Assembly: GCA_035487155.1 (NCBI GenBank) | Contig: DATHMK010000018.1 | Location: 19,354 to 83,353 of the forward strand | Direction: 5' to 3' | Length of the DNA: 64,000 nucleotides | From: DAIDKA01 sp035487155 | Lineage (GTDB): Bacteria > Pseudomonadota > Gammaproteobacteria > Steroidobacterales > Steroidobacteraceae | In this document: positions 1 through 8,636 of the stretch, in pieces | How the letters are laid out: each line of letters begins with the position of its first letter | How positions within the stretch are numbered: position 1 is the first letter of the stretch | Position numbers and translations under genes: made by a program | The notes under the pieces: generated by a model | Told to the model about the DNA's origin: nothing | The model's input: the letters and a program-made list of their open reading frames with translations, nothing else | Databases searched by the model: none

Positions 1-1062
1 ATCCTGAATGGCGCCGCCGGCAAAAATACGCAGCAGCGACGGCCAGCCGGCCAGTAGCCCCAGCGCGATGGCCAGCGCGGTGAGGCTGATGGTTCCCAGA
101 TAGCTGTGGTACGCCGGAGCGATCTGATGCGCACCTTCACCGCCTGGTGCGGCCAGGCGACTGAAAGCCGGCAGCGAGAAGGCAAACAGGCTGCTGGGGA
201 CGAAATGCACCAGCTGGGTAAGCTGGACGTAAATGTTGAACTGACCGGCCACCGCCGGCCCCAGCCAGCGACCCACGATGATGCGGTCGGCACTGGTGTA
301 GAGCACTCCGGCCAGCGCCGTCAGCCACATCCAGCCGCCGTACCTGAACAGCGCGCCGATCTGCGCCCTGGCGGCGCGCCGGAACAGCCGGCGCTGCGGC
401 AACAGAAGGCGCAGTGCGGTGGCACGCACCATGACCGACACTGCGTAGACCAGGCACTGCGCGATCAGCACGGCGGATACGGATCGGCTGGTCCACGCCA
501 CCGCCAAGACCCCGGCCGCGAGCGCCGCACGCGCCAGGATTTCAATCAGCGCCTGTCGTGCGAAGCGCTCCAGACCACGCAGCGACGCCGCCAGCACGGC
601 GTCCAGCTGCTGAATGGCCACGGCCAGCAGCGCCAGCCACAGCACATTGCCCGCATCCGTGCCGATACCCGCCGTGGCGCCGCCGAAGACCCAGTGCGCC
701 AGGGGTTCCCGGAACACGGCGATGAGCAGCAGCAGTCCCAGATCGATCGCCGTGACCGCCAGCAGCGCCGCGGTGATGACACCGGCGATACTGTGATCCC
801 CGGCCTTGGACTGGCCGGCGGCCTGGGAAACAAACCGGGTGGTGGTGGCGGCAATCGCCGGATTGATCGCCAGTGACAGGCCCGAGGCCGCCAAGGCCAG
901 TACCAGGATGCCGTAGTTGGCAGGCGTCAGCGCTCGCACCAGCCCCGCAAGCATCGCCAGAGTGGCGATGGGATAGGCCGCAGCATCAAGTCCGCTCCAG
1001 AAGGCCCGGGCGGTGGCCGATGACTGCCGCGTGGCTGGCGCGCCCTGGGCAGGCATTGTCAT
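1..1062 (-). CDS. Polysaccharide flippase (Wzx/MATE-like), cut by the left window edge
   Basis: The frame reads from an ATG at 1062 leftward through the window edge without a stop (354 codons present), so the C-terminus is missing. The translation is a run of hydrophobic helices broken by short basic loops, with a motif (SADRIIVGRWLG, about residues 257-268) common in lipopolysaccharide flippases of the Wzx/MATE/MVF superfamily. Members usually have 400-500 residues, so roughly 100 are off-window. Such proteins flip lipid-linked sugar units across the inner membrane. The start is supported by a 4-nt ATGA overlap with the stop of the glycosyltransferase upstream. The substrate cannot be told from sequence. 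Confidence 0.8.
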   Translation of the reverse strand, partial: MTMPAQGAPATRQSSATARAFWSGLDAAAYPIATLAMLAGLVRALTPANYGILVLALAASGLSLAINPAIAATTTRFVSQAAGQSKAGDHSIAGVITAALLAVTAIDLGLLLLIAVFREPLAHWVFGGATAGIGTDAGNVLWLALLAVAIQQLDAVLAASLRGLERFARQALIEILARAALAAGVLAVAWTSRSVSAVLIAQCLVYAVSVMVRATALRLLLPQRRLFRRAARAQIGALFRYGGWMWLTALAGVLYTSADRIIVGRWLGPAVAGQFNIYVQLTQLVHFVPSSLFAFSLPAFSRLAAPGGEGAHQIAPAYHSYLGTISLTALAIALGLLAGWPSLLRIFAGGAIQD

Positions 1063-2027
1063 CGGCCGGCGTCGACCGGGGTTGCGTCCCAGAATCCTCG
1101 GGTCATGCTCAGACGCCGGCATAGCGCATGCGGCAGATGCTGGTAGCTGCGGCCCAGGCGATAGCCAAAGTACTTCGCCGCGTTGCGCAGCAGCGCTTCG
1201 GGCAGCTTTGCGGGCGCCGCGCGCGCCATGAAGCGGATCTCGGAGCGCACGAAGCGCAGGCCCTCGCCCTCCGGCGGCCCCTGATCGCCCAGCAGTTCGG
1301 GCAACTGGGCATGCAGCACGCCGTAGTCAAAGTAACGCTGCATTTCCTCGCGTACCGAGTAATCGTGCGAGTGCCTCACCGTGGCCTCGGCCCGATAGGC
1401 GATTGACCAGCCGCCCTGCAGCATGCGCAGTGCCAGGTATGCATCCTCGCCCAGGATCAGCGCGCTCGGAAAGCCGCCGCATTCGCGCAGCGCCTGCAGG
1501 CGATAGGCGGCAAAGGAGTTGGAGATGATGGCGGTTCTGATTCCGTACTCGGAGGTATCAGCAAGCGTGCGAACCACGCTTCTGGCAGGATACAGGTATG
1601 CGGCAGTGTGCCTGCCGAACGGCCCCGCATTGTGATGCGGCAGCTGTCTACCGTATGCTGCACCAACGCCGGGATCGGCAAATGCCCCGAGCAGGTTGGC
1701 CAGCGACTCAGGTCCCTCAATCACGGCATCATGGGTCAGGAACACGACGAAAGAGCGCCCGGCGCAGAAGCGATTCACGGCCTCCTGACGCGTGCGGCCA
1801 TGGTTGAACGTCCTGGGGTCAATGCGCTCGAGCTCGAAATGGTACTGCGCGGCGACCTGATCGCTGCCATCGCTGGAACTTGAATCAACCACCGCAACAA
1901 TCGACGGATCCGGGACAGCGCGCTGCAGGGCCGAAGCCGCTTCACGCCAGCGCGCGCCACCATTGCGAACAGGAATGATGATGCGCGTTTGCCCAAGTTT
2001 GGAATCCTGCCCAGACATGCGCTGCAT
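1059..2027 (-). CDS. Family 2 glycosyltransferase, rhamnosyltransferase-like
   Basis: A 322-residue GT-A glycosyltransferase. The N-terminal strand TRIIIPVRNGG, the SSSSDGS loop, the FNHGRTRQEA segment and the LTHDA acidic motif follow the pattern of bacterial rhamnosyltransferases (RfbF/WbbL type). It would transfer a sugar, plausibly rhamnose, from a nucleotide donor to a lipid-linked acceptor on the cytoplasmic face. I chose the ATG at 2027; a second in-frame ATG at 2018 would shorten it by three residues. The stop overlaps the flippase start by 4 nt, so the two are probably one transcription unit. It is divergent from the next GT2, with only 27 bp between start codons. Confidence 0.85.
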   Translation of the reverse strand: MQRMSGQDSKLGQTRIIIPVRNGGARWREAASALQRAVPDPSIVAVVDSSSSDGSDQVAAQYHFELERIDPRTFNHGRTRQEAVNRFCAGRSFVVFLTHDAVIEGPESLANLLGAFADPGVGAAYGRQLPHHNAGPFGRHTAAYLYPARSVVRTLADTSEYGIRTAIISNSFAAYRLQALRECGGFPSALILGEDAYLALRMLQGGWSIAYRAEATVRHSHDYSVREEMQRYFDYGVLHAQLPELLGDQGPPEGEGLRFVRSEIRFMARAAPAKLPEALLRNAAKYFGYRLGRSYQHLPHALCRRLSMTRGFWDATPVDAGR

Positions 2028-2054
2028 GTTACCGGGGTCGCTCCCGACAATTCC

Positions 2055-2987
2055 ATGACCGGGTACCAGGAAAGCCGGGTGGCGGTGCTCATTCCCTGCC
2101 ACAACGAGGCCGCAACGATCGCCAAGGTGGTGTCCGACTTTCGCCGCTACCTGCCCGATGCGCAGATCTATGTCTATGACAACGCCTCCACGGATGACAC
2201 GCTGCGGGTGGCGCAGGCCAGCGGCGCCATCGTCCGCGCCGAACCGCTGAAGGGCAAGGGCAATGTGGTGCGGCGGATGTTCGCGGATGTCGATGCGGAC
2301 ATCTATCTCATGGTGGATGGCGATGGCACCTACGATGCCGCGGCCGCCCCGCAGCTGCTGGGGCATCTGACGGGCCACGGGCTGGACATGGTGAACTGCG
2401 CCCGAGTGCCGGCGGAGGATGGCGTCTACCGCTCCGGCCATCGTTTCGGCAATCGGCTGCTCACCGGCATGGTTGCCAGGGTCTTCGGCAACCGCCTGCG
2501 CGACATGCTCTCCGGCTATCGGGTCATGTCCCGCCGCTTCGTCAAGTCGTTTCCGGCGCTGTCCTCGGGGTTCGAGATCGAGACCGAACTGACGGTGCAC
2601 GCGCTGGAACTGCGCGTGCCGATTGCCGAACTGGCCGCACCCTACTATGCGCGGCCCGAAGGGTCCGCCAGCAAACTCAACACCCTCGGGGATGGCATGC
2701 GGATCCTGCGCGTCATCGTGCATCTGGTGAAGGAGGAACGGCCCCTGCAGTTCTTCTCGGTGATCTTTGCGCTGCTGGCCGCAGTCTCGGTCGCGCTGGG
2801 CGTGCCGGTTGTGGTGCAGTACCTGGCGATCGGCCTGGTCCCGCGGCTGCCGACCGCGGTACTGGCCACGGGCCTTATGATCCTGGCCTTCCTGAGCCTG
2901 TTCTGCGGCCTGGTCCTCGATACGGTGACCCGCGGACGCCGCGAATTCAAACGCCTGGTATACCTGGCTGCCGATCGCTGGCCGTAA
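2055..2987 (+). CDS. Polyprenyl-phosphate sugar transferase (GtrB/DPM1-like GT2)
   Basis: A 310-residue family 2 glycosyltransferase. VLIPCHNEA lies at residues 11-19, DNASTDD at 42-48 and the metal-binding DGDGTYD at 88-94. After the catalytic domain come two hydrophobic helices (about 232-290) and a basic tail. This is the layout of bacterial dolichol-phosphate-mannose-synthase-like enzymes and GtrB, which load a hexose onto undecaprenyl phosphate. An in-frame extension to 1989 exists, but it would overlap the divergent gene's start, so I prefer ATG 2055. With GtrA (8235-8636) and the membrane proteins between, it could feed a periplasmic glycosylation pathway. The sugar is unknown. Confidence 0.85.
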   Translation: MTGYQESRVAVLIPCHNEAATIAKVVSDFRRYLPDAQIYVYDNASTDDTLRVAQASGAIVRAEPLKGKGNVVRRMFADVDADIYLMVDGDGTYDAAAAPQLLGHLTGHGLDMVNCARVPAEDGVYRSGHRFGNRLLTGMVARVFGNRLRDMLSGYRVMSRRFVKSFPALSSGFEIETELTVHALELRVPIAELAAPYYARPEGSASKLNTLGDGMRILRVIVHLVKEERPLQFFSVIFALLAAVSVALGVPVVVQYLAIGLVPRLPTAVLATGLMILAFLSLFCGLVLDTVTRGRREFKRLVYLAADRWP

Positions 2988-3007
2988 GCGCTGCCAAGGG
3001 AGCCGTC

Positions 3008-3727
3008 GTGTCCATCAGGAGTTCGGTTTACAACCTGCTGCTGCATCTTGGCTGGGAGGTCCGACGCACCGGCTATCCCAGCTCCGAGGAGCAGTTGCTG
3101 AAGCGCTTCCTGGCGGTCGCGCAGCCGGACGTGATTTTGGATGTCGGTGCGAATGTCGGCCAGTACGCACGCTCGCTGCGCACCTGCGGGTTTGCCGGTC
3201 ACATCATCTCCTTCGAGGCCATTGCCGGCGTGCATGCGCAGTTGCAGAGCGCCGCGGCCGCAGATGCCAGGTGGACCGTGGCACCCTGCTGCGCGCTGGG
3301 TCGTACGCCCGGTGCGCTGCAGATCAACGTTGCGAACAATTCGGTCAGCAGCAGTCTGCTGCCCATGCACGACATCCATCTGCATGCCGCACCCGATTCG
3401 CGCTTCATCGGCACGCAGACCGTCCGGATCGAGCGCCTGGAGGATGTCGCCAAGCCGCTGCTGCCGGCCGGGCGGCTCATGCTCAAGGTGGACACACAGG
3501 GTTACGAGGAGGAAGTGCTGGCCGGGGCCGGGGAGGTCCTGGCGCGGGCCTGTGCCCTGCAGGTGGAATTGTCGCTGGCGCCGCTGTACCAGGGCGCCCC
3601 TACCCTGCGTCGCATGCTCGAGGTCTGCGAGACGGCGGGTTTCACGCTGCAGGGACTGATTCCCGGATTCCATGACGCCAAGAGCGGCAGACTACTGCAG
3701 GTCGACGGCCTGTTCCTGCGCCTTTGA
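3008..3727 (+). CDS. FkbM family methyltransferase
   Basis: A 239-residue SAM-dependent methyltransferase. The binding motif DVGANVGQY is at residues 45-53, the following acidic strand holds SFEA, and LKVDTQGYE near residue 160 is the characteristic FkbM motif. FkbM enzymes O-methylate sugars or polyketides; in glycan clusters they usually cap or decorate glycan residues. The start is GTG at 3008, with an AAGGGAG Shine-Dalgarno five bases upstream. The gene lies 20 bp after the GT2 in the same direction, so they are probably co-transcribed. Confidence 0.88.
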   Translation: MSIRSSVYNLLLHLGWEVRRTGYPSSEEQLLKRFLAVAQPDVILDVGANVGQYARSLRTCGFAGHIISFEAIAGVHAQLQSAAAADARWTVAPCCALGRTPGALQINVANNSVSSSLLPMHDIHLHAAPDSRFIGTQTVRIERLEDVAKPLLPAGRLMLKVDTQGYEEEVLAGAGEVLARACALQVELSLAPLYQGAPTLRRMLEVCETAGFTLQGLIPGFHDAKSGRLLQVDGLFLRL

Positions 3728-3742
3728 CTGCCGGCACACCTG

Positions 3743-4549
3743 ATGACGACCAACCCCGACAGCTGGATTTACGGCGACTTCGCACCTGATCCGAGCAGCC
3801 GCGATCTGCCGGGCCTGAAGGCACGCTGGCTGGTCGAGCAGCTACCCGCTGCCGCTGCGCCGCTGGTACTGGATTACGGGGCCGGTGAAGGCAAGCACCT
3901 GCACCTGATTCGTTCGGTCAGACCCCAGGCGCGACTGGTCGGGGTGGACATTCGCGCGCCGCACGGCGCCGTTGATTTCGAGTTCCACCAGGTGGCCACG
4001 AACTCCCCGCTGCCCTTTGCCGCCGACACCTTTGATCTGGTCGTCTCCTGCGACGTGCTCGAGCATGTCGAAAGCCTGGAACAGTCAGTGGACGAGATTC
4101 ATCGCGTCATGCGCCCGGGCGGGGCCTTCATCGGTTTCGTACCGGCCGAAGGCGGCGCCGGCCCCCATGGCCTGTTCCGGCTGTTCAGCTCCGGGATCTA
4201 CCGCGACACGAAAGATCATCATCACGCCTATACCCGTCGCGAGCTCCTGGACCGATTCAAGTCCCGGTTTCAGGTCGTGCAGCTGGCGTACAGCTATCAT
4301 CTGCTCGGCGCATCCTTGGACGCGGCGTTTTTTGCCAGCTTCAAGCTGCCCGTGCTGGGTCCGAAAATGGAAGCCTTCTGGCGCGGCCAGGAAAACGATG
4401 TGTACCGCAAGCGCGCGGCGGCCACCCGACGTTCGCTGGCGAGCCACTGCGTGCAGCTTGCCAACCATGCCGCCTATCTTGAATCGATGCTGCTGAAGCA
4501 TGTGCCGCTGGGCGCCAAGGGGCTGCACTTTCACCTTGCAAAGCGTTGA
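3743..4549 (+). CDS. Class I SAM-dependent methyltransferase (Methyltransf_11-like)
   Basis: A 268-residue protein with the Rossmann SAM-binding motif LDYGAGEG (residues 43-50), a second acidic strand GVDI, and FDLVVSCDVLEHVE, typical of methyltransferases acting on small molecules or glycans. The C-terminal 100 residues look like an acceptor-binding cap. It follows the FkbM gene by 15 bp. Two methyltransferases in a row suggest that the glycan made here carries more than one methyl group, which is inference. No acceptor can be named. Confidence 0.85.
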   Translation: MTTNPDSWIYGDFAPDPSSRDLPGLKARWLVEQLPAAAAPLVLDYGAGEGKHLHLIRSVRPQARLVGVDIRAPHGAVDFEFHQVATNSPLPFAADTFDLVVSCDVLEHVESLEQSVDEIHRVMRPGGAFIGFVPAEGGAGPHGLFRLFSSGIYRDTKDHHHAYTRRELLDRFKSRFQVVQLAYSYHLLGASLDAAFFASFKLPVLGPKMEAFWRGQENDVYRKRAAATRRSLASHCVQLANHAAYLESMLLKHVPLGAKGLHFHLAKR

Positions 4550-4604
4550 CACGCCCCGTGTACGAGCACCGCGTCACGTTTGCAATGCATCCGAATCGGA
4601 CATA

Positions 4605-6344
4605 ATGCCAACCATTATGCTGGCTGATTCCCCTGTCGTGCGCTCACGCGGTCCGCGCGTCCTGTTCCTGGTCGGTGCAATCCTCACGGCGGCAATCCTG
4701 CTGTGGATGCATCAGTTGCGCCAGGGCGGGGTGATACCGGGTCTGACAGTCATCTTCTATGTGCTGTTTGCCTTCGAGGACTATGGGGCAACGATTTGCC
4801 AGCTGCTGATCCTCGGAGCTGCGGTATTTTTGGCAGCGCGCGTGAACCCAACCGCTGTATTGCGCACCGTGGGCGAGCGTCCCCGCACCATCGTTGCCAT
4901 CGCGGCGCTGGTCCTGTCCGCGGGCGCACTGCTCGTCTATCACCAGCATCCCTTGTCGATGGATGAGTACGCGGCCCTGTTCCAAAGCCAGATATTCGCC
5001 GCCGGCCACCTGACCGGCCAGTTCCCATTGCCACAAATGGACTGGCTGGTCCCGCCGGGCTTCCAGAACTTCTTCATTACGGTCTCGCCCACCACCGGCC
5101 AGGTCGCCTCAGGCTACTGGCCGGCTCATGCGCTGATTCTGGCGCCCTTTACGGCGCTGGGCATTTCCTGGGCCTGCAATCCGCTGCTGTCGGCGCTGAC
5201 GGCGTTGATCATTCACAGGATTGCGCTGCATATGTTTGCCAGCGTCGAGGCGGCCGGCCTCGCCCTGCTGCTGACGATTGCCTCGCCGGTGTTCTTCGGC
5301 ATCGGCATTTCCTATTACTCCATGCCGGCCCATCTGTTCGCCAATTCTCTGTACGCGCTGTTGCTGCTGCGGCCCACGGCCCGGCGCGCTCTGGCCGCGG
5401 GCCTGGTCGGCTCGGTCGCCCTGTGTCTGCACAATCCGGTGCCGCACCTGCTGTTCGCCGCGCCGTGGCTGATCTGGATGGCGACCCGCCGCGGCGGTTT
5501 GCGGCCGTTCGCGCTGCTGTGCCTTGGCTATCTGCCGCTGTGCGTGGTGCTGGGAGTGGGATGGTTTGAATTCACCAACCACCTGCGCAGCGTGGTCGCA
5601 GCTCCCGCCGCGCATTTCGCCCTGTCCGATGCGGTGCAGGCCGCACGGGCCGTTTTTTCGCTGCCCACCGGCGTGGTCTTGCTCGCCCGCACCATGGGCG
5701 TGGCCAAGATATGGGTCTGGGCGGTACCCGGATTGCTGATCCTGGCGGCCTGCGGCGCCTATCGGTGGCGCCGCAATACTTTTTGTCTGTTGTTTGCCTG
5801 CTCCGCCCTGAGCACCCTGATTCTGTACGTCTTCTTCCCGCAGGATCAGGGTCATGGCTGGGGCTATCGCTACTTCCATTCAGCGTGGCTGGCCCTGCCG
5901 CTGTTGGCCACCGCGGCATTGTTCCGCCCGGTTGACCTCAACGGCACGCAGGATTCGGGCGCGATCCCGCCGCGAACCTTTGAAGACCCGGGCACCCGCG
6001 CCTACGTTGCCGCCTGCATACTGCTGTCGCTGCTATTCGGTGTGGGACAGCGGGCCGTGCAGATGCAGTCGTTCATGGCCGATGATCTGCACCAGCTGCC
6101 GCAGTACCAGGGCAGCGAACCGCACGTGGTGATTCTGGATGTGGAACTGATGTTCTATGGCGGGGATCTGGTACAGAACGATCCGTGGCTGCGTGGCAAT
6201 GAGATTCGCATGATGAGCCAGGGCGCGGCCGCGGACCGGCAGATGATGGCCCGCAACTATCCGCAGATGCATGTGGTGTTTGCCGATCGTCACGGCTGGG
6301 TGTGGTCAGCAAAGGGCAGCGATCATGATGCCAGCAAGCCCTAG
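4605..6344 (+). CDS. Multi-spanning membrane protein, probable GT-C glycosyltransferase
   Basis: About 579 residues with roughly ten to twelve hydrophobic helices and a soluble C-terminal stretch of about 100 residues. An acidic pair, D120-E121 in SMDEYAALF, lies in the first extracytoplasmic loop, where GT-C enzymes (PMT/ArnT/GT39 type) carry their catalytic Asp. GT-C proteins take a sugar from a polyprenyl-phosphate carrier on the periplasmic side. I chose ATG 4605; ATG 4617 is possible. An upstream extension would overlap the methyltransferase and reads as shadow. It overlaps the next gene by 20 bp. The family assignment rests on topology and one motif, so it is tentative. Confidence 0.6.
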   Translation: MPTIMLADSPVVRSRGPRVLFLVGAILTAAILLWMHQLRQGGVIPGLTVIFYVLFAFEDYGATICQLLILGAAVFLAARVNPTAVLRTVGERPRTIVAIAALVLSAGALLVYHQHPLSMDEYAALFQSQIFAAGHLTGQFPLPQMDWLVPPGFQNFFITVSPTTGQVASGYWPAHALILAPFTALGISWACNPLLSALTALIIHRIALHMFASVEAAGLALLLTIASPVFFGIGISYYSMPAHLFANSLYALLLLRPTARRALAAGLVGSVALCLHNPVPHLLFAAPWLIWMATRRGGLRPFALLCLGYLPLCVVLGVGWFEFTNHLRSVVAAPAAHFALSDAVQAARAVFSLPTGVVLLARTMGVAKIWVWAVPGLLILAACGAYRWRRNTFCLLFACSALSTLILYVFFPQDQGHGWGYRYFHSAWLALPLLATAALFRPVDLNGTQDSGAIPPRTFEDPGTRAYVAACILLSLLFGVGQRAVQMQSFMADDLHQLPQYQGSEPHVVILDVELMFYGGDLVQNDPWLRGNEIRMMSQGAAADRQMMARNYPQMHVVFADRHGWVWSAKGSDHDASKP

Positions 6345-8217
6345 CGCCCTGAACGACACCGTGGCGCAGCGCCTGGGCATGATCGGCCTCGCCTGCCTGG
6401 TGGTGGCCTTCTGGATGCTGCTGCATCCGTATCGCGGGCTGGAACATGACTCGGTTCTGTACGCGGTGCTCGCGCTCGCGCGCCTGCATCCGGCGGCTCT
6501 GGGTCACGACCTGTTCGTGCGCTACGGCACCCAGGACGACTTCACCATCTTCAGTCCGCTGTTCGCGGCGGAAATTCGCGCCGTGGGCCTGGAACAGGCC
6601 GCAGCCATCATGACATTCATCACGCAGGTCGCGTTCCTCGGCGCGACCTGGCTGCTGGCGCGCCGCCTGATGCCGGCGAGTCTGGCGTTGCTGGGGGTAG
6701 GCCTGGTGGTGGTGATTCCTTCCTGGTACGGCTCCAACAGCGTGTTTGCGTACTTCGAGGCCTTCCTGACACCGCGGCAATCGGCCGAAGCCTTCGCGCT
6801 GGCCGGACTGGCCGCCGCGTTGGGCTCGCGCCAGCTGCTGGCCGGCGGCTGCATGCTGATGGCGATGCTGCTGCATCCGATCATTGCCGCGGCCGGCGTC
6901 ACGGCCTGGATCGTGCTCAGCGCCGGCCTGGCGCGACCGCGCCTGGCCACGATCATTGCGGTCGGCCTGGCATTGGCGTTGATCGCCGGTTCGGCCACCG
7001 GAATCGGTCCCTTCAAGCACTTCGATAGTCCCTGGCTGGGCATCTTGCAGGACCGGTTGGCCTATCTTTTCCCCACGGAATGGCGCCTTACGGAGTGGGT
7101 CACCACCGAGGTGCACGCCGCGGTGCTGGTCGTTGGCATCGGTTTCTGCCGCAGTGAGCAGGTGCGCCGCCTGTGCACCGCGGGGCTGATCGCCGTAGTA
7201 CTGGGCATGCTCTTCACCATCGTCGAGAGTGACTGGCTGCACGTGGTGATCGCCGCGCAGCTGCAAACCTGGCGCTGGTTGTGGCTGCTGGGCGTGCTGT
7301 CCTCACTGCTGCTACCCGTGATCGCGATCGACTGCTGGCAATCCGGGGAGCTGGGACGCGCCGCGGCCCTGGCGCTGTTCGGTGCGCTGCTGATCCATAC
7401 CAATGAAGTCGCCGCCGTGCCGGCCTTGCTGGCCTGTGTGGCGGCACTGGCGGCGCCTAGGATCAGCACGCCGTTGCAGGCGCGGACATTCCTGGTCGTC
7501 GCCATCGCCTTGCTGGCCGTCAGTTTGGTGGTCCTGGTGCAGGACTTTCCGAATATGCTGCCGCAGCTACGCACTATCCGCGCCGGCCGGCGACCCTATC
7601 TGGTGCGGATCGAGGAAGCCCAGGCACTTGCCTATGGCGGACTGCTGCCGGCGGCGACCCTGACGCTGGTGTGCATCGCTGTGATGCGTGCCACCCGCCG
7701 CAGTGCGCTGCTGCTGTCAGGTCTGGGTGCGCTGCTGCTGCTGTCGGTGCTGTCGTACTCGGTGCAGACCTGGACCCATCACAAGTTTCCGGATGATCGA
7801 GTCCGGGCCTTCGCGCCCTGGCGGGCGGCGATACCGGAAAGCGATGAAGTGCTCTGGCCGGACCCACCGCCCGCCGAGTGGTTCGAATTGAGTCGCGCCA
7901 GTTATTGGTCGCTCTACCAAATGGCGGGCATGGTGTTTTCCCGCGAGGTCACCATGGTGACCACCAGCCGCGAGACGGCGGTGACGCCGCTGCTGCCGAT
8001 GCTGGGCCGCACCTTGACCACCAAACCTCATTACGCACCGACGCCGGCCATTGAGAATCCGCAGGCCTCAACCAGCACCCTGTGCCACCTGCACGGGGTG
8101 ACCTTCTTTGCAAGCTGGGCCGATCTGGGCTCTACTCCCTATCCTCCGGTGGCGCCCGATCCGGCCAAGCCCAATGAAATGCTGTACCTGTATAACTGCG
8201 GCACCGACCAGCACTGA
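6325..8217 (+). CDS. Large multi-spanning membrane protein of unknown function
   Basis: About 630 residues with at least ten hydrophobic helices. After the first helix comes the loop HPYRGLEHDSVLY, with an acidic residue at about 42. Its position resembles the first-loop Asp of GT-C enzymes, but I recognise no family signature. The last 130 residues are soluble and contain two cysteines (in LCHLHG and YNCG). The start is ATG 6325 (ATG 6328 is equally possible), inside the end of the preceding gene, so translation is probably coupled. Its place between a GT-C-like gene and gtrA suggests a role in periplasmic glycan transfer or polymerisation; that is context only. Confidence 0.55.
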   Translation: MMPASPSALNDTVAQRLGMIGLACLVVAFWMLLHPYRGLEHDSVLYAVLALARLHPAALGHDLFVRYGTQDDFTIFSPLFAAEIRAVGLEQAAAIMTFITQVAFLGATWLLARRLMPASLALLGVGLVVVIPSWYGSNSVFAYFEAFLTPRQSAEAFALAGLAAALGSRQLLAGGCMLMAMLLHPIIAAAGVTAWIVLSAGLARPRLATIIAVGLALALIAGSATGIGPFKHFDSPWLGILQDRLAYLFPTEWRLTEWVTTEVHAAVLVVGIGFCRSEQVRRLCTAGLIAVVLGMLFTIVESDWLHVVIAAQLQTWRWLWLLGVLSSLLLPVIAIDCWQSGELGRAAALALFGALLIHTNEVAAVPALLACVAALAAPRISTPLQARTFLVVAIALLAVSLVVLVQDFPNMLPQLRTIRAGRRPYLVRIEEAQALAYGGLLPAATLTLVCIAVMRATRRSALLLSGLGALLLLSVLSYSVQTWTHHKFPDDRVRAFAPWRAAIPESDEVLWPDPPPAEWFELSRASYWSLYQMAGMVFSREVTMVTTSRETAVTPLLPMLGRTLTTKPHYAPTPAIENPQASTSTLCHLHGVTFFASWADLGSTPYPPVAPDPAKPNEMLYLYNCGTDQH

Positions 8218-8234
8218 GCGCCAGCCCTCACCCC

Positions 8235-8636
8235 ATGCTCAGACTCTTCACTGAAGCGGCCAGATATGCCGCGGCCTCGGCGGTCGCCTACGTCCTGGAT
8301 ACCGGACTGCTGCTCATCCTCACCCGCTATGCCGGCTGGTACTACCTGCTGGCGGCGACGGTTTCGTTCCTGGCGGGCGCCACGGTCGCCTATGTACTGT
8401 CGGTGCGTTTCGTCTTCAGGGCCCATCGCTTGCGCAACCGCAAACTCGAATTCACCAGTTTCGTGTTGCTGGGTCTGGCCGGGGTGGCCATCAACTTGCT
8501 GGTGATGTTCGTGACCGTGGGCAGGCTTGGCATGCACCTGCTGTACGCCAAGGCAGTGGCGGCCTGTTTCACCTTCGTGGCCAATTTCGCGCTGCGCCGG
8601 CAGCTGCTGTTCCGCACCGGAGCGGCGCTGGCATGA
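8235..8636 (+). CDS. GtrA family membrane protein
   Basis: 133 residues in four hydrophobic helices, with the GtrA-family pattern: a short N-terminus (LRLFTEAARYAAAS), a central FRAHRL loop, and an end with FVANFALRRQLLFR. GtrA proteins are thought to flip undecaprenyl-phosphate-linked sugars to the periplasm for O-antigen or wall-polymer modification. The partner GtrB-like enzyme would be the GT2 at 2055-2987. The stop overlaps the start of the following flavoprotein by 4 nt (ATGA). Confidence 0.9.
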   Translation: MLRLFTEAARYAAASAVAYVLDTGLLLILTRYAGWYYLLAATVSFLAGATVAYVLSVRFVFRAHRLRNRKLEFTSFVLLGLAGVAINLLVMFVTVGRLGMHLLYAKAVAACFTFVANFALRRQLLFRTGAALA

